Positions 11,523 to 21,468 of a stretch of 64,000 nt of DNA are shown in pieces; the first letter of the stretch is position 1, and each line of letters starts with the position of its first letter. The DNA lies in assembly GCA_007258455.2 (NCBI GenBank), contig VDFB02047230.1:152501559-152565558 (forward strand), written 5' to 3'. The position numbers and the translations under genes are program-made. Origin of the DNA: Sequoia sempervirens. Taxonomy: Eukaryota > Streptophyta > Pinopsida > Cupressales > Cupressaceae. The notes beneath the pieces were generated by a model. It searched no databases. It was not told the origin of the DNA and was given only the letters and a program-made list of their open reading frames with translations.

Positions 11523-12087
11523 TGTTAGAACACAATGATCTACTAAGAGGGGGGTGAATCAGTATATATAAAAACTTTTAGACTAGAAAACCTACTTGCA
11601 GATTCAACCTTATAGCTTAGATGTGCAGATTGAAACATAAAATAATTTGACAATATCATGCACATGAAACAACAACTCATAACATCATATATATGTAGAA
11701 ACCCCAAGATGGAAAAAAAACATGGTGACAAAAGTTGCTTGTGTCTACTGCTAAAATCCAACATCACAAAAAGAAAAATCTGTTACAATGTTTAGGGTTG
11801 CAACCCAAGGAAGCTACAACTCTGTTCAATGAGGCTACAACCTAAAAAAAATTACAAGTTCATATGTGCATACAATTAGGTTCTACTCAACTTAAAAATA
11901 CACCATTACATACAATGAATTGTTACACACTTTGCAACTTACACTACTGCTGTTGAAGTTGCACTCTTAGCAACACTCCCCTGATCTGCACTCTCTTTGA
12001 CTCTACACTATCTTCTCTACTGCATTCTTAGGTGTACATCACTCTATTAAGCACTCTATGCATTTGAAAACTCTTCACACTTCTCCT
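11523..12087 (-). repeat. 3' LTR of element A, first part
   Basis: Starts TGTTAGAACACAATGATC and matches 30146-30805. It is cut at 12087 by the insertion of element C. Relative to the other LTR it lacks roughly 90 bp of GCTACAACTC-type repeats (present around 30440-30530). Confidence 0.85.
12083..12087. repeat. TSD of element C, left copy
   Basis: CTCCT, against CTCTT at 22753-22757 (4 of 5). The uninterrupted paralogous site in the other LTR of element A (about 30800) reads CCCCTCACATC, which confirms that C was inserted here. Confidence 0.75.
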
Positions 12088-13357
12088 TGTAATCAAGGGA
12101 TTTCTTTTAAGTTCGATTCAAGTTGTTAGCAACAAATCAATAAATGACAATGAAACCCAAAGATCTTACAAAACACAAAGGAAGTAAAACACAAAATGAT
12201 TATACCTGATTGCTGATAGCTCCATGATTCACTTTTGTAATACCTTCTTGCTTGCTGGATGATGTTGCCCTCAGATTTGTCATGCGAGCAATTTGCAAAT
12301 GTCTAAGTTCTACACCAAGCTTTGAAGGATTTTAAATATGCCTATGACCATGACAATGTCTAAGATTTGATCAAACTAAAATAATAAATGCTATGATAAA
12401 TCTAAAAATGCAAGTGTGGAAGTGCAATGCCTATAATATGTGCCTATGTCTATGTAAAATGTTAGCGTGTAATTGTGTGTAATCGAAAAGTGAGAGGAAA
12501 ATGGCATTTTATAGAAAATGTCATTTTGAATGAATGGACGAGATTAAATGATGATGAGAACCTAAAATGAGAGGTCCAAATTAAATCTGAGAATCCCTAA
12601 TTAGGATTAGGGAAAAATCATTAATCGAACGATCAAGATAATATCTCAGATAATCGAATCGACGGTGGAGAATAAATGAGATAAATGAATTAAAGAAATA
12701 AAGATTTCCGAAATTGAGAAGATAAAGACTGAACTGAAGATTAGATTTGGAAAATCAAGAATCTACCTGATTACCTAATTTTTGGAAGATTAGTTACTAA
12801 TTTGAATTAAATTAATTCAAATTATTGATTTTATGAGATAATAAATAATCTTCTTTTTAGATTATTTACCAAAATGAACTGTCAGTTAAGATTGTGATGA
12901 CATTTTAAATAATTTAATTTATTTAAGATGAGAGGAATATTGATTTGGCAATTAAATAATTAAATATAATTATTTAATTTAGCAGATAAAATTAATTAAT
13001 TAAATAAATTAATCAATTCATTTTATTAAGACAATTAGTGACATATTAAATAAATAAATACAACTTATTTATTTAATAATTAGGAAGAAATAAATGACGG
13101 AGGGTAATTAAACAAATTTAAGAAATTTATTTAATTAAGGGAAGACTTAGACAGTTAATGACATATTTAATAAATAAATAAAATTTATTTATTTAATAAT
13201 CATGAAGAATACAAAGACGTGAATTAATTAAATAATTATGAATTATTTAATCAATAGTCGAATGTGGACCAAGGACATAATTAAATGTCATAATTATGCT
13301 AGGATAGAAGTGGTAAAAATGAAGCTTGTAGGCCTAGGTCATTTTTAGGTGTCTACA
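12088..13357 (-). repeat. 3' LTR of element C
   Basis: Plus-strand ends TGTAATCAAGG and GTGTCTACA, i.e. TG...CA. It aligns along its whole length with 21469-22752, with roughly 4% substitutions by eye and a 13-bp indel near 12350. A minus-strand TATA box (TATAAAATGCC) lies at 12503-12513. The section 12900-13250 is rich in TTAATTAAAT words. Confidence 0.9.
12503..12513 (-). promoter_or_regulatory. LTR promoter TATA box of element C (3' LTR copy)
   Basis: TATAAAATGCC on the minus strand; the same sequence is kept in the 5' LTR near 21900. Its orientation agrees with the polypurine tract. Confidence 0.5.
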
Positions 13358-13374
13358 TTTTGCCCCTCTTTGTC
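13358..13374 (-). other. Polypurine tract of element C
   Basis: The minus strand reads GACAAAGAGGGGCAAAA immediately before the LTR start TGTAGACACC. It corresponds to AAAGAGGGAAAAAA of element D and sets the element orientation to minus. Confidence 0.75.
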
Positions 13375-13650
13375 ATAATGTCGCTTGTCACATTGTGACA
13401 AAGAAAATAAGTCAAAGAAATGCCCTAGTAAAGGTACGGAGTATCATTGCCCCCTCGAGAAAGTTTTCATATTTTGGGTCGACGACAGAAAAATTTGTAA
13501 AGGGTCCCAATAAATCATTCTAATGACCAGAAAAACAATGGCGCAGTCAGTTTTGGGTTCGGACATGTTTAAGACAGTCAACGGGGAAGTCAAGGGTGGT
13601 CAAATGAGCCTCCAGTAGTAACTCACCTGAGAAAAATGTTATTTTGACCT

Positions 13651-13660
13651 TATAAATAGG
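13651..13660 (+). promoter_or_regulatory. TATA box of the antisense PMD gene in C
   Basis: TATAAATAGG, about 85 bases upstream of the ATG at 13745. It is on the plus strand, opposite to element C, so it would drive the PMD gene independently of the LTR. Confidence 0.6.
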
Positions 13661-13819
13661 TTGACAAAGGGGTAAAAGTCAATTCATTTTCACTATTTAC
13701 CTCGTGAAATTGAAGAGCTCAGAGCAAAAGGCATAGCAGTGACGATGGTGATTCCAGTGTCAGAGCATCGCAGAGAGATCGTGTGGACCTTCAGACAGCT
13801 AGAGGGCTCAGAGCCAGCG

Positions 13820-14380
13820 GTATGTACCCTTGCCTTGCTTTGTGATTTTCTCGTTTTGCATGTCAAATTTTAGTTTCTAGGGCCAACAACGTCCGTGCCA
13901 CGACGCAACTGCATTCGCGTAAGCCGCAATTGTCTATACGTTTGACGCATTTGATGCGTTGCGACGCAAGTGCCAAGACAAAATAAATAATAGCAGTTGT
14001 TTGCGCCACATTTGACAATTTATGTGACACATTTGACTTATCGAGTTGCATTTGAATGTCTCAATGCCGCAATTGTCAAATTGCAACACATTCGTTGTTT
14101 TTATCGACGCAATTGTGTTTATGAGATGCAACTGCCTGAAAGCGGCACATTCATGAAATGTTGCGACGCAAGCGTAAACAAGCAACGCATTTGATATTTT
14201 AAACTGTATTTGATGTACGGTACGACACATTTGAATTTTTGTGATGCAATTGCCTGAATGCGACGCATTTTCCTTTTTCCCTGACCCTAGTTGATTTTGA
14301 TATTTGTGTATCCTTAGATGCTTTTCATGATGCTGACAGTTGTCCAAAAGGTACTGATGTATTGTTCATCTTGTTTGTAG
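13820..14380 (+). other. Intron of the element C PMD gene
   Basis: Starts GTATGT and ends TTGTTTGTAG; removing it keeps exon 1 and exon 2 in the same frame. 561 bp, filled with degenerate repeats of GACGCAATTG / GACGCATTTG. Confidence 0.6.
13885..14275. repeat. Degenerate GACGCAATTG / GACGCATTTG repeat cluster
   Basis: At least a dozen variants of GACGCA followed by ATTTG, AATTG or AAGTG, at spacings of about 20-40 bp, within the PMD intron. Both strands yield short frames (13934-14347 minus) that are only by-products of the repeat. Confidence 0.7.
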
Positions 14381-15567
14381 AGGCAGATTGCCCCTATCTA
14401 TATGAGAGAGACTAGACCGACCACCTTTCAGTTTGCCGATCAGTTGGGCCCGCGAGAGTGGCAGCAATTGATGCGTCTGGGGCTATTCTATTCTGCCTAT
14501 ATGCCCACCATTCGGGCGAATAGGGGATTACTGACTGTGCTGTGTGAGCGGTGGCATTCAGAGACTTATTCTTTCCACCTACCGATAGGTGATGCCATGA
14601 TCACCTTGGACAAGGTCTATCAGATATTGCGAGTGTTGATCTGAGGGGTGCAGATTGTCTACGACCCTCGTCATGGTGAGCAGACCTTCCAAGCTTATTA
14701 TCGAGATCAGGGTGTTGGACTAGGCATCCAGGGTTATGACATCAGGTGGGACTTTATGGTCGAGCACTACAGTTGCTTTGATGCATTCCTTGCGACTCTG
14801 ATTGGAGGGATCCTGATTCCTGACCACCGAGGACATGGATTTCCTATTGGTTGGGGAGACGTCTTGGTTGGCATGAGGTGTGACAGGATGGTTTATGCTT
14901 GGGGTCCCTATTTGCTAGGGACACTTTACCATTAGTTACATGATGTTTCCTACAGGAGAGGAGAGAGTATCTCCTGCAGGACTACACTGATGATGATCTA
15001 GGTGTGGGAGCATATTGCCATATTTCGCCCTCCCATTGAGAGACCATAGTTGGCTGAGGGGATGCCCTATGCCTATTACTACGCTGGTGCGCTACAACAG
15101 ACATGAATGGGTGAGACCGATTGGTGGCGGCACAGGATTGACACTATGGTGACATTCATCTGGAGGCCATACAAAGACTGTGAGGCTTGGGATGATGAGG
15201 ATGAGCACCTCAACTTCTACAGATAGTATAGATACTTGATTGGCCGGACCATGTAGACGTCTTTGATCATTGAGATGTATCTACCCCAGGGTGTCTTGAG
15301 GCAGTTTGGAGAGCAGTAGGGTGTACCCGCAGGGACAGCTGAGTATGCCAGGTCTTCTAGAGAGTATGCTTGGGGTCCAACCATCCCACTGGCATTTTAT
15401 GAGTAGCAGATTGACGGGCTAGGAGACTTGGCATGGGGATGGAGGGGAGGAGTAGCCGATCCTGGGATGACACCAAATTACAATTTGTGGTGGCAGGCAC
15501 ACAGGCCAGTGTCGTTGACAGATTCGGATGGGCCAGCACTAGTAGACAGACGATCAATGATTCCACA

Positions 15568-16080
15568 GGTCAGGCGAGGAGGCAGATGCGGTGACAGGGG
15601 CAGAGGCCGAGGGAGAGATGGAGGCTGGGATGGAGGCAGGGGTGGAGACGGAGGCACGGATGGAAGTAAGGGTGGATACAGAGGGAGGGATGGAGGCAGG
15701 GGTGGAGATGGAGGTAGAGGTGGAGACGGAGGCAAGGGTGTGGCTGGAGGCAGAGGTGGAGATGATGGTGGAGATGGCAGGAGGTGATGGTGGGATGGAC
15801 AGAGATAGGTCTGGAGGGTGTGTCCACGAGTGGTGAGGGTAGCGTTAGATCCTATCCCCAAGGTTGGTGAGGAGGGAGAGGGAGAGGAGCAGCCCTGACA
15901 AGAGGGAGAGGGCAAGGAGAGACAGGAGGAGGAGAGGCATGAGGAGGTGGATGTGGGTGGCCAGGAGGAGGAGGCTAATGTGGAGGTGGGAGGACAGGAG
16001 GAGGAGGTGGAGGTCAGAGGATAGAAGGATGTGGAGGTGGAGGTTGGAGGACAGGAGGATGTGGAGGTGGGTGATAATGA
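15568..16080 (+). repeat. GGAGG/GGAGAT low-complexity region encoding a Gly-rich tail
   Basis: Purine-rich tandem words such as GGTGGAGATGGAGG. In the PMD frame they encode RGG/DGG-type repeats (GRGRGRDGG, GGDGG). Frames continue in several registers, as expected for repeats of this type, and the proline-rich minus frame at 15478-15915 is its shadow. A GATGAT run at 16077-16098 closes it. Confidence 0.7.
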
Positions 16081-16790
16081 TGATGATGATGATGACGATG
16101 CTATGGATGAGGCCGAGAGACTCCTTCGATGGCGGATGGTGGAGGGAGAGGAGGAGATACCGTCCTCCTCGGGATTACCTTAGGATGCTACTACAGATCA
16201 GAGGGTGGTGGACCTATAGCAGAGACTGGATGCCAGCGTTGCACAGGTCAGGGCACTACAGGGAGAGCTAGAGGTGGCTTGGGTAAAGTGAGATCAGGCA
16301 GTGATCCACCAGTAGGATTCAGCCCAGTGGTGTGTAGATTTTGCATCATTATGTATAGGGCCTATGGGAGACATGGCTCATGAGCTGGCTAGGGTGAGCA
16401 CGAGACTGGGGCAGTACAGGAATTTGTACGAGCAGGCAGTGCCACCAGAGCAATGGGATCCTACTTTGTCGCGGTCACATTCGAGGATAGGCAGTGGCCA
16501 CAGATCAGGCAGTGCCAGTGGCAGCAAGAGTCAGACTAGTGTCAAAGGGTCTACCTCAATCAGGCACACTTCAGGGCACAGGTCACATCATTCCCGCAGG
16601 AACACTTCGAGTCACCATTCGAGTCACAGTCATGGGTCGACTGGGTCAGTTCAGAGGTCAGGACAGGTACAGCCACCAGTGGTTGATCCCTCTATTTTTC
16701 AGAGTCCAGCCACAGTGACATCACAGGTGTCTGTTACCGTAGAGATGGCACCCTCATTCGTAGTTCCACTAGTGGCATAGGCAGAGGTTG
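16050..16790 (+). repeat. Left arm of the 741-bp inverted repeat in element C
   Basis: From GACAGGAGGATG to the GGCAGAGGTTGT region; it covers the C-terminal part of the PMD gene. It matches 20722-21462 in inverted orientation with no length change and roughly 8-10% substitutions by eye. Confidence 0.85.
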
Positions 16791-16849
16791 TGACAGGTCC
16801 ACCTATCATTTTAGTGCCAGTGACAGAGCTTTAGCCACCACATTCTTCA

Positions 16850-17340
16850 CCACGAGGGGATGATGAGAGTCGACCCTAGGGAATTTTGTTATTGTGACAC
16901 ATTATGTATATATTTGAGCCTACGAGCTCCATTTTTGGGATATCCCATGACTTTATCCTGTGACATTGTACATTTTTGAGATGATATATATGATGATGCA
17001 GTTTTGATGTGGCCTACATGTGTTATGTGATGTTCTTTGATTTAATGTATAATGATATGTATGATATTTGATGTTGATCTATGATGTAGTATGTATGTCC
17101 TATGATGCTTATTTGTGATGTTGATGCCATGATGGTGCAATGCTTATTTATATGAGATGATAATGATAATGATGTGCATAATATATTTTAGTAAAAGATG
17201 CAATGTTGATGATTGTGTTCAATGTAATGTTTATGATTATGTATATGATTTGATGCTATGGATGTTGTATGTATGGACCTAATGCAATGTTTATATGATC
17301 ATGTATGCACTTATGTTTTTGAATGTCACAGAATATCATC
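16850..17340. other. TGATG/ATGTATG-rich low-complexity stretch
   Basis: Follows the PMD gene; no reading frame. It corresponds in position and composition to 2700-3345 of element D. Confidence 0.55.
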
Positions 17341-18860
17341 GTGAGGTGGATGAGAGAAGACGATAAGACTGACGAGAGAAGATGACTAGACCAAATAAGA
17401 GGAGATGACTAGACTAATGGAAATGCATGCTAATTTCTAGACCAAATCCTTCAAAGCTTTACCATAGGACATTAGTATTTATTGCTCTTAATCATCATTG
17501 GGAAGACTATTGTAATGGCCAAGAAACACCATGATATGACATAGATCAAGGTGTGCAAGGTCGTAACATCACGTAAAACAAATAGTCACAGACAAGGATA
17601 ATCATGACTCATACTAAGAGTGTGATTGCCCTAGTCTTTTTGCCATAATCAACCACATGTAGAAAAAGACAAGGACAAATCATGAAACGTCATTGCTTCT
17701 CTAAATCCTGTTTCCAGGACATCCTTGAGAAACTAGTGGCATGATTGTCAAAATATAAAAATAGAGCCCTTACCACGATATGTCGTTGTTTTTCTAAATC
17801 CCAAAATCAGGACCTCACTGAAAAACTAGTAGTCATGCATGTCAATTGACATGATACATTGTTGCTTCTCTAAATCCTATTTTAGTGGGATCTCACTGAA
17901 AAACTAATATCATGGTAAAAACTAAAAGACAATTGTCAAGTGTTTGCCAAGTGCATCTGAATATCCATTGTTCTAATGCCAAGATGCCATGTTTGATAAT
18001 GTCGAGATGTCGAAATGTTTAAAGTTTTGATGATCTTGAAAAATGTCAAGAATTGGTGAATTCAGGAAGGACTCATCCTAAATAATGTCGATGTCGAGAG
18101 GATTTTGATCCCTAATAGTCAGAAGGGATCCCTCTAAATGATGACGATGCCTAGGAAGGACACATCCTAAGGCATAAATGACAGAGTTTGCTTCTTCAGA
18201 AGGACGCATCTAAATAATACTGATGTCACGAAGAGTGATCTTTAGATGTCAAGAGGATCACTCAAAATGTCAAATGACAATGACGATGCCTAGGAAAGAC
18301 ACATCCTAAGGCATAAATGACAGAGGTTATTGTTCAGAAGGACTCATCTAAAGATTAACCTAAAGTTTGACAGTTTGACAGGTTATGATGATTTGACTTG
18401 CTTTTCCTGAGTCTGACTTGTGTTTGACTATATGTCGATATTGTCATGATGATATGATTGACGTGTTGATGAGATTGTCATATTGAAAGGATGATTGTTT
18501 TACTTTGTTTTCAGGAGTTTTCCTATCTAGAAAATGATTCGCTTTGTCTTGAAGATATTCTGACGTGTGTGCTAGTGTAGTGTCATGAACCCTAATGGAC
18601 TGACCTAGTGCGGCCTCGGGGGCTCATTGACAGGTGGCCTTGCCTACATCATACACTCAGAGACCTTGTAGTTCGACATGACCAATGACTTTGTCCAAGA
18701 GATAGAATTTTGAATCATGATTTTATTCGGATGAACCTAAATGGACTGACCTAATGTCTCGGGGACTCAAATTTGAGTCTTGCCTATGTAGCAGATGCGC
18801 AAAGACAACGTAGTTCGGACAAATGAGAAAGATTGATTGATATGACTGATTTTGAAAAGA
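17340..18860. repeat. Series of degenerate tandem repeats in element C
   Basis: Three kinds of unit are visible. At 17690-17915, CTTCTCTAAATCC...GAAAAACTA occurs three times (period about 90-110 bp). At 18140-18350, CCTAGGAAGGACACATCCTAAGGCATAAATGACAGAG occurs as two near copies (period about 145 bp). At 18590-18830, GGACTGACCTA...CTCGGGG...CTTGCCTA occurs twice (period about 135 bp). No coding potential. Tandem repeats between the antisense frame and pol are known from Tat/Ogre elements. Confidence 0.6.
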
Positions 18861-18899
18861 GATGACAATGTGTTTGCGTTCTTCGAGCAGTCTGAATTA

Positions 18900-19160
18900 T
18901 CGTTTGTGGTTTTCTTTAGGACATTTTATGATTTTTAAGTCTTTCCTAAGGACATTTTATGATGTTTTTGGTCTTTTTTCAAGACATTTTATGATGTTTT
19001 TGTCTTTTTTTTAGGACATTTTACAATGTTTTTGTCTTTTTTCAAGACATTTTATAATGTTTTTGGTCTTTTTTCAAGACTTTTTACAATGTTTTTGTCT
19101 TTTTTCAGGACATTTTATGATGTTTTTGGTCTTTTTTTCAGGACTTTTTGCCAATTTTCA
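18900..19160. repeat. Tandem repeat, unit about 35-40 bp
   Basis: Six to seven copies of GACATTTTATGATGTTTTTG joined by GTCTTTTTTCAG/AA. Confidence 0.85.
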
Positions 19161-19424
19161 AGATCATGTGTGACATCCACTGTAGTTTCATGATAAACAT
19201 TTTTCCCCTAGTTAGGTCCAAGACTTAGCCATTTTTAAGGGAACATGGATGAGATGCTACTGGTTTACTAAATGGACAGCTGTCAGGACTTGATGTCAAT
19301 CATTTTATCCACTATGACAGGTAGGGTAGAATGTGGTGGCGATGTGCATAAAAAATGGCAATAATATCTTTTATCCTAAGCCAAGGCAGACAAAGTGACA
19401 GTAGATGGTAGAGCAATGATTGAC

Positions 19425-19610
19425 TACACATGGTGCCTATTTGCCAGGTTTTCACCATGGTACTTGTCCAAAGCGCCTGTTTGCTAGGTTTTCACTATTG
19501 GACGAATCATTTTTCTCTATACTATTTTCTTGACTTTTTGATTTTTTTTTTTTTGGTGTCACCAAGACGCCTGTTTGCCAGGTTTTCATCAAGGCAACAA
19601 TTTTTTACAT
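19425..19610. repeat. Repeated GCCTGTTTGCCAGGTTTTCA unit
   Basis: Three to four variants at about 19435, 19470 and 19570, irregularly spaced, with T-rich sequence between. Confidence 0.75.
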
Positions 19611-19780
19611 TTTTCAATTTTTTTTGTATTTATGATTTTGTGGATAGCCTAGATGCTTTAGATGACCACTGACTATTCTGAATCCATTGACGGTGCCGAT
19701 GTAGAGATTGGTGCCATGATATGCCAATAATGTCATGTCTGAAGTATTTGTCTTGTCAGGATCGTATCACTTGTATACAA

Positions 19781-20722
19781 CTATTCGATGTCATTGTGGT
19801 CCTTTCTAATACTAGAGTTGGCCTTATCAAAATACGCACATTGCAATAGAGTGCCATAAGAGTCCTTGTGATAAAGAGTTGGTGCCAAGATGTGACGGAT
19901 TTGTGACGTGGGATCATTGGACATTAGATGAGATGTAGAGTTATGACAAATGATGGTAGACGTGGAAAGATTGTTTGAAAGTTTGGATGAATGACTTTTT
20001 ATTTTCCAAACTTGGGATGGTGGATGACGGATTTTAGAGGGATGGTGTTTGGAACCAACACTTTTAAATGCCTTGATTGATGACCATTTTGAAGGAGGTA
20101 GACATGTGTTGTATGTGGGAGTCCTCTTGTCTTGTGGCTCCACATTGTGATTGACTTTTGTATTTGACTTGGTGTCTTTGTTTGATCCATCTTTCTTTGG
20201 GATCCATTTTAATTTCATTTGTCCACTTGTCCTTTTGTTTGATTCAATGGCCTTTGACATTTGATTTTGATCTTTTGACTTGTAAGACTTTTGTTTTTGT
20301 TGGTCCCAAAGGGGAGGTTGATTCATGATAGAATGATGGTTTATGGTATGGGTGGATGGGGTGTTGGCAGCAATCTTATGACAAGGATTTCTCATGGACT
20401 CCATTTTGATGTTTGTATCTGACAAAGTTGCCCCCAGTATCGAGGAGGTACCACTGACATCGTTTGATTTACTAACTGAGGAATAGCCAAGAGCTTGATG
20501 TCTGTAATTTGCCTGAAGTTGTATTGGTTCTAGAATGACTTTCTCGTGTATGCCTAGTCCTTTGCCTTGATATTGCATGCTTTGACAGATTCTATTTGCG
20601 ATGGGGTATTTATTGTTTTGAAAGAAAGATACTAACCCATCATTAGGTATGTGGATACTGTCACTTGTAATATTTTTGTCTGCAAGAAAGCCTGCTCTAA
20701 CAAAGATAGATGACCCTATCAT
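19781..20722 (-). pseudogene. Gypsy polyprotein fragment with G-patch (313 codons, open)
   Basis: The longest open frame in the window. Residues about 44-75 hold IANRICQSMQYQGKGLGIHE followed by LEPIQ and HQALGYSS, a G-patch-like motif typical of the segment after the protease in some plant gypsy elements. The rest is Ser/Lys/His-rich and includes KLKWIPKKDG near residue 173, also typical of these spacers. No protease or RT is attached. The start lies at the junction with the right arm of the inverted repeat, so the natural N-terminus (gag-protease) was cut off; the ATG is probably incidental. It is sense relative to element C. I do not think it is a host gene. Confidence 0.6.
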
Positions 20723-21462
20723 AACCTCTACCTATGCCACTAGTGGAACTGCGAGTGAGGGCACCATCTCTATGGTAACAGACACCTGTGATGTCACTGT
20801 GGCCGGACTCTGAGAAATAGAGGGATCAACCACTGGCGGCTGTACCTATCTTGACCTCTGAACTGACCCAGTCAACCCATGACTGTGACCCGAATGGTGA
20901 CTCAGAGTGTGCCTATAGGAATGATGTGACCTGTGCCCTAAAGTGTGCCCGGTCAAGGTAGACCCTCCGACACTAGTCTAACTCTTGCTGCCACTAGCAC
21001 TGCCTAATCTGTGGCCACTACCTGTCCTCGAATGTGACCGCGACAAAGTAGGATCATGTCACTTTGGTGGCACTGCCTTCTCATACAAAGTCTTGTACTG
21101 CCCCAATCTCGTGCTCACCCTAGCCAACTCGCGAGCCATGTCTCCCATAGGCCTTGTACATAATGTTGCAAAATCTTCGCACCACTGGGCTAAATCCTAC
21201 TAGCGGATCACTGCCTAATCTCGCTCTACCCGAGCCACCTCTAGCTCTCCCTGTAGTGCCCTGACCTGTGCAACGTTGGCATCTAGTCTCTGTTGTAGGT
21301 CCACCACCCTCTGATCTATAGTAGCATCCTGAGGTAATCCCGAAGAGGACGGTATCTCCTCCTCTCCCTCCACCATCCGCCATCAGAGGAGTCTCTCGGC
21401 CTCATCCATAGCATCGTCATCATCATCATCATCATCATCACCCACCTCCACATCCTCCTGTC
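20722..21462 (-). repeat. Right arm of the 741-bp inverted repeat in element C
   Basis: Inverted copy of 16050-16790, i.e. the tail of a PMD gene now in sense orientation directly behind the 5' LTR. Only TCGACCAA-type filler (21463-21468) separates it from the LTR. The minus frame at 21120-21383 is the same peptide as the plus frame at 16129-16383 with substitutions. Confidence 0.85.
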
Positions 21463-21468
21463 GACCAA

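Larger units (their letters stand above)
13745..16790 (+). pseudogene. Spliced plant mobile domain (PMD) pseudogene, antisense in element C
   Basis: Exon 1 (13745-13819) encodes 25 codons beginning MVIPVSEH. A GT-AG intron (13820-14380) joins it in frame to RQIAPIYMRETRPTTFQF. Exon 2 has the PMD blocks: LLTVLCERWHSETYSFHLPIG (14524-14590), a repeat of that style with DKVYQILR, WDFMVEHYSCFDAFLATLIGG (about 14750), VWEHIAIFRPP (about 15005), WWRHRIDTMVTFIWRPY (about 15125), and LAFYE near 15400. A long Gly/Arg/Asp-rich, probably disordered tail and a Ser/His-rich segment (16480-16640) follow. About eight in-frame stops (14642, 14934, 14998 and others) kill it. The order is shared with the PMD in element D. 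The family includes the host silencing factors MAIN and MAIL1; the function of the transposon-borne forms is not known to me. Confidence 0.75.

Noticed and set aside
13934..14347. 137-codon minus frame with repeated Cys/His/Asn motifs
   Set aside because: Made of the GACGCAATTG repeat read backwards within the PMD intron; no family match, and it would contradict the splicing pattern.
15478..15915. 145-codon proline-rich minus frame
   Set aside because: It is the complement of the Gly-rich PMD tail; GGAGG repeats are open in several registers on both strands.
19781..20722. 313-codon open frame as a possible host gene
   Set aside because: The G-patch and KWIPK-type phrases belong to gypsy polyproteins, and it lies between the LTRs of element C next to a rearrangement point.
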